Below are positions 24,580-31,355 of a stretch of DNA of 64,000 nt, piece by piece. This stretch comes from Priestia iocasae (GTDB lineage Bacteria; Bacillota; Bacilli; Bacillales; Bacillaceae_H), in contig NZ_JAFBFC010000001.1 of assembly GCF_016909075.1 (NCBI RefSeq), forward strand, positions 620,001 to 684,000. Direction: 5' to 3'. The position numbers were made by a program, and so were the translations under genes. Numbering within the stretch: position 1 is the stretch's first letter; each line of letters opens with the position of its first letter. The notes beneath the pieces are model-generated. The model was not told where the DNA came from. It made no database searches and saw only the letters and a list, made by a program, of their open reading frames with translations.

Positions 24580-25218
24580 ATGATGATTATTCATATTTTA
24601 GCTGGAGGACCAGAGGAAAACGTTCCTTCGTTGCATAGGTGGAAAGATGCTGTTTGGATCGGGGTTGATCGAGGCGTATTTTCACTACTGAACAAAGGAA
24701 TTGTACCCCAAAAAGCAGTTGGTGACTTCGATTCAATTACAAGCGAAGAACTACAATATGTGAGAGAGAAAATGCAAGACATCGAACTGTATCCTTCTGA
24801 AAAGGATGAAACGGATTTAGAGATTGCATTAAATTGGGCAGTGGATCAGCGTCCTACTATCATTCGAGTATTTGGAGCAACAGGTGGCCGTCTAGATCAT
24901 ATGTTTGGAGGCATTCAGCTTCTTTACAAAGGGTTAGAAAAAGGAATAAGGATTCAAATGATTGATCAAAAAAACATCATTGAACTATGTAAAAGTGGGG
25001 AATTTGAATCAATAAAAGATGAAAGTTATCCTTATGTTTCGTTTGTTCCATTTTCCCCTATTATTGAGAATTTGACATTAAAAGGCTTCAAATATCCTTT
25101 AACTAATTATAATCTTGAATGGGGTTCAACTTTATGTATTAGTAACGAACTTCTTGAACAAAGAGGTACTTTTTCATTTACAAAAGGCATATTAATGATG
25201 ATAAGAAGTAGTGATTAA
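24580..25218 (+). CDS. thiN: thiamine pyrophosphokinase
   Basis: Makes thiamine diphosphate directly from thiamine and ATP. The 212-residue protein has the family motifs VGDFDSI, SEKDETDLEIALNWA and GATGGRLDHM. The ATG at 24580 has AAAGGGGAG ahead; the next codon is also ATG. It stands alone between the rpe terminator and spoVM, in its usual Bacillus position. Confidence 0.94.
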   Translation: MMIIHILAGGPEENVPSLHRWKDAVWIGVDRGVFSLLNKGIVPQKAVGDFDSITSEELQYVREKMQDIELYPSEKDETDLEIALNWAVDQRPTIIRVFGATGGRLDHMFGGIQLLYKGLEKGIRIQMIDQKNIIELCKSGEFESIKDESYPYVSFVPFSPIIENLTLKGFKYPLTNYNLEWGSTLCISNELLEQRGTFSFTKGILMMIRSSD

Positions 25219-25360
25219 AAAGAGAAAAAAGAAAGCCTGTTTAACAGCTAAGAAGTGAAAAACCGAAGGTACTTATTTTTTACTTTATGAATAGGATAAA
25301 GATTGAGATGACTCGACGATATAGCGAGATGGAATGTGAACGATAGTTAGGAGGGACAGT

Positions 25361-25441
25361 ATGAAATTTTATACAATCAAACTTCCAAAGTTTTTAGGTG
25401 GCATCGTAAGAGCAATGTTAAACTCATTTAAAAAAGAATAA
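25361..25441 (+). CDS. spoVM: stage V sporulation protein M
   Basis: A 26-residue amphipathic peptide that recognises the convex outer forespore membrane and anchors the spore coat base layer with SpoIVA. The protein starts MKFYTIKLPKFLGGIVRAM and ends in NSFKKE; it differs from the B. subtilis peptide, as I recall it, at only three C-terminal positions. TTAGGAGGGACAGT precedes the ATG. In B. subtilis it is made in the mother cell under sigma-E; I could not identify a clear sigma-E promoter here. Confidence 0.97.
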   Translation: MKFYTIKLPKFLGGIVRAMLNSFKKE

Positions 25442-25471
25442 CATCTGTCTATTAACAAGGGGCTACTTCTC

Positions 25472-25624
25472 ATGAAAATAAGGAACATAGACAGCAAATC
25501 CAATAAGTTATACCAACAACAAATAAAAAAGAGCTCTTTGACACATCTTATCCATCGAGTTATTAGAGGGAAGGGATGTAACGGGCTGAGTGAGAGTAGA
25601 CGGTTTTTACTCATATGGACTTAG
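25472..25624 (+). CDS. possible small basic protein downstream of spoVM (hypothetical)
   Basis: A 50-codon open frame (MKIRNIDSKSNKLYQ at the start, RRFLLIWT at the end) begins 30 bases after spoVM with AAGGGG nine bases before its ATG. It is rich in Lys, Arg and Ser and has no membrane segment. I recognise no family. It could be chance, since its last codons run into a palindrome at 25613-25631. Function unknown. Confidence 0.25.
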   Translation: MKIRNIDSKSNKLYQQQIKKSSLTHLIHRVIRGKGCNGLSESRRFLLIWT

Positions 25625-25646
25625 TCCATATAAGAAAAGTGATTAT

Positions 25647-25683
25647 AATAAAAGAAGCACCATATGAATATGGTGCTTTTTTT
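25647..25683. terminator. bidirectional intrinsic terminator between spoVM and rpmB
   Basis: Stem AGCACCATA/TATGGTGCT with a TGAA loop, preceded by an A-rich run and followed by seven T, so it can end transcription from both the + strand (spoVM side) and the - strand (rpmB). Confidence 0.88.
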
Positions 25684-25694
25684 ATTATCCAATA

Positions 25695-25883
25695 TTATAC
25701 GCGTTCTACTTTACCAGACTTTAGAGCTCGAGCTGATACATATACACGTTTTGGTTTACCGTCAATTAGGATACGTACTTTTTGAACGTTAGCACCCCAT
25801 TTACGCTTAGTAGCGTTCATAGCGTGAGAACGTGCGTTACCCGAACGAGCTTTTTTACCAGTGATTACACATTTACGTGCCAT
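25695..25883 (-). CDS. rpmB: 50S ribosomal protein L28
   Basis: A 62-residue ribosomal protein beginning [19 protein letters not shown], with the conserved [13 protein letters not shown] core. Start at 25883 (ATG, with GGAGGG ahead on the minus strand); eight upstream in-frame codons were rejected. It contains two cysteine-free halves apart from Cys5, so it is the zinc-independent form. It is one of only two minus-strand genes in the window. Confidence 0.97.
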   Translation of the reverse strand: MARKCVITGKKARSGNARSHAMNATKRKWGANVQKVRILIDGKPKRVYVSARALKSGKVERV

Positions 25884-25941
25884 GCTTTTCCCTCCTAACA
25901 CAAACAAAACTACTCAATTCTACCTTGAGAAATACTATATT

Positions 25942-25970
25942 AATTTATCACAGGGGAATAGAGATTGCAA
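25942..25970 (-). promoter_or_regulatory. candidate sigma-A promoter for rpmB
   Basis: On the minus strand, TTGCAA, a 17-base spacer and TAAATT with TGTGA just ahead of the -10. It lies about 60 bases upstream of the rpmB start. Confidence 0.45.
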
Positions 25971-26003
25971 TACTTCTTATGAAAAGCTTTCAAGAAATTT
26001 TCC

Positions 26004-26035
26004 TTGACATATATTTTATAGATATGTTGTATAAT
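26004..26035 (+). promoter_or_regulatory. possible promoter for yloU-fakA
   Basis: A perfect TTGACA at 26004-26009 and a perfect TATAAT at 26030-26035, but 20 bases apart; at the normal 17-base spacing the -10 would be TTGTAT. The spacer is flanked by ACATAT/ATATGT. A second TATAGT lies at about 26091. Confidence 0.4.
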
Positions 26036-26134
26036 AATAAGCAGTAAAATAGGACAAAAAGGGAATGTTCTTTTAAAAATGGTTTATTTATAGTAAAATG
26101 GCTATAACCTATGAAAATAGAAAGGGGAAAAAGT

Positions 26135-26497
26135 ATGTCCATCGAAATGAAAACAAAGTACGGTCAAATTGATATTTCTACTGATGTAATTGCAACGATT
26201 GCTGGAGGAGCTGCTATTGATTGCTACGGAATTGTAGGAATGGCTTCTAAAAACCAAATTAAAGATGGCCTTACTGAAATTCTTCGTAAAGAAAATTTTA
26301 CACGTGGCATCATTGTTAGACAAGAGAATGACGAAGTACATATTGACATGTATATAATTGTAAGCTATGGGACAAAGATTTCTGAAATCGCTCATAATGT
26401 CCAAACAAAAGTAAAATATACACTTGAACAAACAGTCGGATTGACAGTCGATTCTGTAAATATTTATGTGCAAGGTGTTCGTGTCGCGAACGTGTAG
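26135..26497 (+). CDS. Asp23/Gls24 family envelope stress protein (YloU)
   Basis: A 120-residue protein of the Asp23 family; the role of YloU is not well defined. Conserved stretches are KYGQIDISTDVIATIAGGAA, GIVGMASKNQIKDGL and SYGTKISEIAHNVQ. The start at 26135 gives the family N-terminus MSIEMKTKYG with AAAGGGG ahead, rather than an ATG eight codons upstream. It precedes fakA by 15 bases, a pairing kept across Bacillus and many other Firmicutes. Confidence 0.92.
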   Translation: MSIEMKTKYGQIDISTDVIATIAGGAAIDCYGIVGMASKNQIKDGLTEILRKENFTRGIIVRQENDEVHIDMYIIVSYGTKISEIAHNVQTKVKYTLEQTVGLTVDSVNIYVQGVRVANV

Positions 26498-26512
26498 TGA
26501 GGAGGAAAATTA

Positions 26513-28189
26513 GTGTCGATTACAGCTTTAGATGGAAAACGTTTTGCAGAGATGGTGATCCAAGGTGCTCAACATTTATCAAATAATGTGAAGATGGTGG
26601 ATGCACTAAACGTATTTCCTGTGCCAGATGGTGATACAGGAACAAATATGAATTTATCTATCACCTCTGGTGCTAAAGAAGTAAAAAATAATGTATCAGA
26701 TCATATTGGTAAAGTAGGGCAAGCTTTAGCAAAAGGTTTATTAATGGGGGCTCGCGGAAATTCAGGTGTTATTTTATCACAGTTATTCCGTGGGTTTGCT
26801 AAATCAATTGAGCAAAAAGAAACAATTAATAGCGTAGAGTTTGCTCAAGCTCTTGAAGCTGGTGTGGAAACAGCTTATAAAGCCGTGATGAAACCAGTTG
26901 AAGGAACAATCCTAACCGTTGCAAAAGATGCAGCAAAAAAAGCAACGACGATTGCAAAGAGACAACCAGATATCGTGTTGTTCATGGATGAAGTTTTAAC
27001 GGAAGCAAAAGCTTCTTTAAATCGTACACCAGAGCTTCTACCAGTATTAAAAGAAGTAGGAGTAGTAGATAGTGGTGGACAAGGTTTAGTGATGATTTAT
27101 GAAGGCTTTGTAGCTGAATTAAAAGGTGAGAAACTTCCTGGTGTTCCAGCGGGTGCCCCTTCATTAAATGAGTTAGTGAATGCTGAACATCATAAATATG
27201 CTCAAACGCATATGAGTACTGAAGACATTGAATTTGGATACTGTACGGAGTTCATGGTTCGTTTTGAAGAAGAGAAAGTAAAAGCAAATCCTTTCTCAGA
27301 AGAAACATTCCGTCAAGATTTAAGTCAATGGGGTGATTCTTTACTAGTTGTATCTGATGAAGATATTGTGAAAGTACATATTCATGCAGAGCATCCTGGT
27401 GAAGTGTTAAATTACGGACAAAAATATGGTAATTTAATCAATATGAAAATTGAGAATATGCGTGAGCAGCATAGTAATATTCTTTTTGAAGAAAGCCAAA
27501 CAGCTCAAGTAGCTGCAACTTCTGCTCAACAAGAAGAATATGGTGTTGTGACTGTTTCAATGGGTAAAGGAATTGCAGAATTGTTCAAGAGTATTGGAGC
27601 AAAAGTGGTCATTGAAGGTGGCCAAACAATGAATCCAAGTACGGAAGACATCGTAAAAGCGATTGAACAAGTAAATGCTAAAAAAGTAATCATTTTACCT
27701 AATAACGGAAATATTGTAATGGCAGCTCGCCAAGCAGCTCAAGTTGTGGATCAAGATGTAATCGTGGTTCCGTCTAAAACTGTTCCTCAAGGGATGACGG
27801 CGTTATTAGCGTTTAATCCTCAAGGTACTCTAGAAGAGAACGAACAAACAATGACTGAGGCACTTTCTCATGTCAAAACAGGACAAGTTACGTACGCTGT
27901 TCGTGACACGAGCATTGATGGACTGGAAATTGAAAAAAATGATTTTATGGGAATTGTAGATGGTAAAATTTCTGTAAAAGATAAAGATAAGTTAGAAGCT
28001 GCTAAAAAACTTCTTGCTTATATGATTGATGAAGATGCTGAAATTTTAACAATCTTGCAAGGTGAAGATGTAGCAGATGAGCATATTGATGAATTAGTAT
28101 CATATGTTGAATCTGAATTTGATCATGTCGAGGTAGAAACTCATAAAGGTGATCAGCCATTATATTCATACATTTTTGCTGTTGAATAA
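26513..28189 (+). CDS. fakA: fatty acid kinase catalytic subunit FakA (YloV, DhaL/DegV-like)
   Basis: FakA phosphorylates fatty acids that are presented by FakB proteins, feeding exogenous fatty acids into phospholipid synthesis through PlsX/PlsY. The 558-residue protein has an N-terminal DhaL kinase domain with the metal-binding PDGDTGTN motif (residues 38-45) and the GARGNSGVILSQ loop, a middle domain, and a C-terminal DegV-like domain (IILPNNGNIVMAA). The start is a GTG at 26513 with GGAGGAAAA eight bases ahead. No fakB is in the window. A strong terminator follows. Confidence 0.93.
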   Translation: MSITALDGKRFAEMVIQGAQHLSNNVKMVDALNVFPVPDGDTGTNMNLSITSGAKEVKNNVSDHIGKVGQALAKGLLMGARGNSGVILSQLFRGFAKSIEQKETINSVEFAQALEAGVETAYKAVMKPVEGTILTVAKDAAKKATTIAKRQPDIVLFMDEVLTEAKASLNRTPELLPVLKEVGVVDSGGQGLVMIYEGFVAELKGEKLPGVPAGAPSLNELVNAEHHKYAQTHMSTEDIEFGYCTEFMVRFEEEKVKANPFSEETFRQDLSQWGDSLLVVSDEDIVKVHIHAEHPGEVLNYGQKYGNLINMKIENMREQHSNILFEESQTAQVAATSAQQEEYGVVTVSMGKGIAELFKSIGAKVVIEGGQTMNPSTEDIVKAIEQVNAKKVIILPNNGNIVMAARQAAQVVDQDVIVVPSKTVPQGMTALLAFNPQGTLEENEQTMTEALSHVKTGQVTYAVRDTSIDGLEIEKNDFMGIVDGKISVKDKDKLEAAKKLLAYMIDEDAEILTILQGEDVADEHIDELVSYVESEFDHVEVETHKGDQPLYSYIFAVE

Positions 28190-28195
28190 TTGGGT

Positions 28196-28232
28196 AAAAC
28201 GTTCCTATACTTAAGTATAGGAACGTTTTTTA
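28196..28232 (+). terminator. intrinsic terminator after fakA
   Basis: A perfect palindrome, AAAACGTTCCTATACTT paired with AAGTATAGGAACGTTTTTT, followed by T-rich sequence; it isolates fakA from the next gene. Confidence 0.92.
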
Positions 28233-28308
28233 TTTGGGAAAATATAAAAATAACGTAGAATCCTGAAATTTTTCTAATTACTGTATATATTTATGGGTAA
28301 AAAACAAT

Positions 28309-28352
28309 ATACACGAACATTATTTATTATTTTAGATTTAATATTCGTGTGT
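28309..28352 (+). promoter_or_regulatory. candidate PurR operator (two inverted PurBoxes)
   Basis: ACACGAACATTA (CGAA at 28314-28317) and, on the other strand, ACACGAATATTA (TTCG at 28344-28347). Taking each PurBox as 14 bp centred on CGAA, the boxes are 28309-28322 and 28339-28352, separated by exactly 16 bases in inverted orientation, which is the arrangement known for B. subtilis PurR. Promoter-like elements follow at 28367 (TTGAAA) with an extended -10-like TGTGATAAC. The next gene starts at 28472. Confidence 0.65.
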
Positions 28353-28471
28353 TTAACAAAAACTTATTGAAAAAATAATTATATTGTGATAACTTTTTGA
28401 TGGATACAAATAATTGAGAAAGGATAAAATGACGTCACAGCGATGAATACTACATAGGGGGAGAAATGAAA

Positions 28472-29503
28472 ATGGAAATTATCCAAGGTACATTGTTACT
28501 GTTGCTTGTTTTATTTTTCTTTTGGTTATTTAGTTACAAAGCGCCGTACGGCATGAAAGCGATGGGTGCTTTAGCTAGTGCTGCAGTAGCAGCATTTTTA
28601 GTAGAAGCCTTTCAATTATATGTAGGTGGAGATTTACTAGGAATAAAATTTTTAGGTGAAGTTGGCTCTGCAGCTGGTGGAATGGGTGGAGTAGCTGCGG
28701 CTGCGTTAGTTGCACTTGCACTGGGGGTATCTCCCGTTTATGCGTTAATGATGGGAGTTGTCTGTTCGGGGCTTGGCTTGTTACCAGGTTTTTTTGCTGG
28801 ATATGTAATGGCTTTTGTTGTGAAATTTATTGAGAAGAAAGCACCAGCTGGTTTAGATTTAATTGGAAACATTCTTATTGCGGCACCTTTAACACGCTTA
28901 ATCGCTGTTGGGGTAACACCACTCGTAGATGCAACATTATTGAACATTGGTGGAATCATTACAGAAACAACTAATGCTAGCCCAATTTTGATGGGGATTA
29001 TCCTTGGTGGGGTTATCACAGTAGTAGCTACTGCTCCGTTAAGTTCAATGGCATTAACCGCAATGTTAGGGTTAACAGGTTTACCAATGGCAATTGGTGC
29101 TCTAGCGGTAATGGGATCTTCTTTTATGAACTATGTCTTATTTGATCGTTTAAAATTTGGAGATCGTCGTACAACTATCTCTGTAGCGGTTGAACCATTA
29201 ACACAAGCAGATATTATTTCGGCTAATCCAATTCCTGTTTACGTAACCAACTTTGTTGGTGGGGCAGCTGCTGGTGTTATTATTTCAATGTTTGGTCTGA
29301 TTAATAATGCGACGGGTACTGCAACTCCAATTGCTGGACTTGCAGTTATGTATGGCTTCAATGATCCTGTGAAAGTGACCATCTGTGCTCTATTATGTGC
29401 CTTAGTTGGTGCAATCGTTGGCTTCTTGGGCTCAGTTGTATTTAAGAATTTTAAAATTAAAACTGTTGAAGAAGTTCGTGGTGTAGAGAAAAAAATAGCT
29501 TAA
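28472..29503 (+). CDS. PfoR / PTS_EIIC_2 family integral membrane protein
   Basis: A polytopic membrane protein of about 343 residues with roughly nine hydrophobic segments and Gly/Ala-rich stretches (GSAAGGMGGVAAAALVALAL). It resembles the PfoR family (PTS_EIIC_2 type), named for a Clostridium perfringens regulator of toxin production but built like a transporter. No PTS IIA or IIB domain is fused or nearby, and the substrate is unknown. The ATG at 28472 has GGGGGAG eight bases ahead; an ATG two codons earlier at 28466 is too close to it. It lies between fakA and the serine dehydratase genes, with a candidate PurR operator upstream. I infer a transport role linked to serine or purine metabolism, without proof. 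Confidence 0.6.
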   Translation: MEIIQGTLLLLLVLFFFWLFSYKAPYGMKAMGALASAAVAAFLVEAFQLYVGGDLLGIKFLGEVGSAAGGMGGVAAAALVALALGVSPVYALMMGVVCSGLGLLPGFFAGYVMAFVVKFIEKKAPAGLDLIGNILIAAPLTRLIAVGVTPLVDATLLNIGGIITETTNASPILMGIILGGVITVVATAPLSSMALTAMLGLTGLPMAIGALAVMGSSFMNYVLFDRLKFGDRRTTISVAVEPLTQADIISANPIPVYVTNFVGGAAAGVIISMFGLINNATGTATPIAGLAVMYGFNDPVKVTICALLCALVGAIVGFLGSVVFKNFKIKTVEEVRGVEKKIA

Positions 29504-29531
29504 TTTACAACCGAATGACTTGTATAGAAGT

Positions 29532-29568
29532 GAGAGAGCTAACTTTAGAAAATAAAGTTAGCTCTCTT
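29532..29568 (+). terminator. hairpin after the PfoR-like gene
   Basis: Perfect 14-bp stem AGAGAGCTAACTTT (29533-29546)/AAAGTTAGCTCTCT (29554-29567) with a seven-base loop. The 3' flank is TGCGTG without a U-tract, so termination efficiency is uncertain. Confidence 0.55.
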
Positions 29569-29586
29569 GCGTGTAGTGACCTATTT

Positions 29587-29600
29587 TGAAAGCGTTTTAT
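29587..29600 (+). promoter_or_regulatory. candidate catabolite-responsive element (cre) upstream of sdaAB
   Basis: TGAAAGCGTTTTAT matches the CcpA cre consensus TGWAANCGNTNWCA except at the last two bases. A second, weaker and perfectly symmetrical site, TGAAAGTGTTTCA, lies at 29688-29700. Both are in the 281-base gap before sdaAB. Confidence 0.45.
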
Positions 29601-29640
29601 TAAGTGGAGTGTAGCACTAATATAAATATGAAGTATAAGT

Positions 29641-29655
29641 AGTTTTCAGAAAATA
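29641..29655 (+). promoter_or_regulatory. candidate CodY box upstream of sdaAB
   Basis: AGTTTTCAGAAAATA matches the CodY consensus AATTTTCWGAAAATT at 13 of 15 positions. It lies about 130 bases before the sdaAB start. The codY gene itself is at 62690 in this window. Confidence 0.55.
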
Positions 29656-29784
29656 AAATCTTAACTAGTAGAGAGTGAATTTTGTGATGAAAGTGTTTCA
29701 AAAATGAATGTGTTAAAGTAACATATAGAGGGATAACATCTTGAATGTAGGATCTCTTTTTTGGGAGAAGGGAGAGTAAGATTA

Positions 29785-30447
29785 ATGAAGTATAAATCAG
29801 TTTTTGATATTATTGGGCCGATTATGATTGGTCCTTCGAGTTCACATACAGCCGGAGCTGCTAGAATTGGACGAGTGGCGCGAACTTTGTTTGGGAAACA
29901 ACCGAAAAAAGTAGTAGTATCACTTTATGGTTCATTTGCACAAACCTATAAGGGCCATGGAACAGATGTGGCTATTATTGGAGGAGTACTCGATTTTGAT
30001 ACCTTTGATCCGCGACTGCCTGAGTCATTAACTATCGCTAAACAAGCGGGTATGGACGTGACGTTTATTGAAGAAGTAGCTGTAACAGAGCATCCTAATA
30101 CTGCTCGTTTAATGATTAGTGACGAACAAAATGAAATTGAAGTGGTTGGAATCTCAATTGGTGGCGGGAAAATTCAAATTATAGAGCTAAATGGATTTCA
30201 ATTAAACTTGTCTGGGACAAACCCTGCCATTCTTGTTGTGCATAATGATCGTTTTGGTGCGATTGCAGCTGTTACAAATATCTTAACAAAACACTCTATT
30301 AACATTGGACATATGGAAGTATCACGAAAAGAAAAAGGGAAAGTAGCATTAATGGCGATTGAATTAGATCAAAACATTGAAGACATGATCATTGATGAAC
30401 TACAAGCACTTCCAAATATTATACAAGTTACACGTATGGTTGAGTAA
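29785..30447 (+). CDS. sdaAB: L-serine dehydratase, iron-sulfur-dependent, beta subunit
   Basis: The smaller subunit of the enzyme that deaminates L-serine to pyruvate and ammonia. The 220-residue protein has the GPIMIGPSSSHTAGAARIGR motif near the N-terminus and a C-terminal ACT domain (about 145-220), which is likely regulatory. The start at 29785 (MKYKSVFDIIGP) with AAGGGAGAG ahead is preferred over an in-frame TTG at 29761. It is 26 bases from sdaAA. Confidence 0.94.
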   Translation: MKYKSVFDIIGPIMIGPSSSHTAGAARIGRVARTLFGKQPKKVVVSLYGSFAQTYKGHGTDVAIIGGVLDFDTFDPRLPESLTIAKQAGMDVTFIEEVAVTEHPNTARLMISDEQNEIEVVGISIGGGKIQIIELNGFQLNLSGTNPAILVVHNDRFGAIAAVTNILTKHSINIGHMEVSRKEKGKVALMAIELDQNIEDMIIDELQALPNIIQVTRMVE

Positions 30448-30473
30448 CGTAAAAAGAAGACGGGAGGATTATT

Positions 30474-31355
30474 ATGTTTCGAAATGTTGCTGAGCTTGTA
30501 GAACTGGCAGAAAGTAGACAAGTGAAAATTGCAGAAATTATGATTGAGCAAGAAGTTGAGGTAACAGGTTTATCTCGTGAAGAAGTTATTAGCAAGATGG
30601 ATCGTAACTTACAGGTGATGGAAGAAGCTGTTGAAAGAGGATTAAAAGGTGTTCAATCTGTTACAGGGTTAACGGGTGGAGATGCTGTGTTAATTCAAAA
30701 TTATATTAATAGTGGCAAGGGCTTGTCGGGGGACCTCATTTTAGATGCGGTGAGTAAAGCAGTTGCAACAAATGAAGTGAATGCGGCGATGGGAACGATT
30801 TGTGCCACACCGACAGCTGGATCAGCAGGTGTTGTTCCAGGGACCTTGTTTGCAGTGAAAAATAAATTAAACCCTACTCGTGAACAAATGGTTGAGTTTT
30901 TATTTACATCAGGAGCTTTTGGGTTTGTCGTTGCTAATAATGCTTCTATTTCAGGTGCAGCAGGTGGTTGTCAAGCAGAGGTTGGCTCAGCTTCTGGAAT
31001 GGCTGCAGCTGCGATTGTAGAGCTAGCAGGTGGGACGCCTAGTCAAGCGGCTGAAGCGATGGCTATTACATTGAAAAATATGTTAGGTCTTGTGTGTGAT
31101 CCAGTAGCAGGTCTTGTTGAAGTGCCTTGCGTAAAGCGTAACGCAATGGGAGCAGCAAATGCGATGATTGCTGCTGATATGGCGTTAGCAGGAGTGACAA
31201 GTCGTATCCCATGTGATGAAGTCATTGATGCGATGTTTAAGATTGGACAAACAATGCCTGTGGCGTTAAGAGAAACTGCTCAAGGAGGATTAGCGGCAAC
31301 ACCAACGGGTCGCGAGCTAGAAGCGAAAATCTTTGGTATTCCGTTAAATAACTAA
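30474..31355 (+). CDS. sdaAA: L-serine dehydratase, iron-sulfur-dependent, alpha subunit
   Basis: The larger subunit, carrying the oxygen-sensitive [4Fe-4S] cluster where serine is dehydrated. The 293-residue protein has cysteines in the expected contexts (MGTICATPTAGSAG, GAAGGCQAEVGSASGMA, GLVCDPVAGLVEVPCVKRN). GGGAGG precedes the ATG. It is directly followed by recG with no intervening base, so recG translation probably depends on it. Confidence 0.95.
   Translation: MFRNVAELVELAESRQVKIAEIMIEQEVEVTGLSREEVISKMDRNLQVMEEAVERGLKGVQSVTGLTGGDAVLIQNYINSGKGLSGDLILDAVSKAVATNEVNAAMGTICATPTAGSAGVVPGTLFAVKNKLNPTREQMVEFLFTSGAFGFVVANNASISGAAGGCQAEVGSASGMAAAAIVELAGGTPSQAAEAMAITLKNMLGLVCDPVAGLVEVPCVKRNAMGAANAMIAADMALAGVTSRIPCDEVIDAMFKIGQTMPVALRETAQGGLAATPTGRELEAKIFGIPLNN

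Noticed and set aside
25219-25360. Sigma-E promoter for spoVM
   Set aside because: Expected from known biology, but no ATA...CATAnnnT pair at a valid spacing could be identified.
26102-26473. Minus-strand 123-codon frame opposite yloU
   Set aside because: Low-complexity shadow of the conserved yloU gene; no ribosome binding site and no family resemblance.
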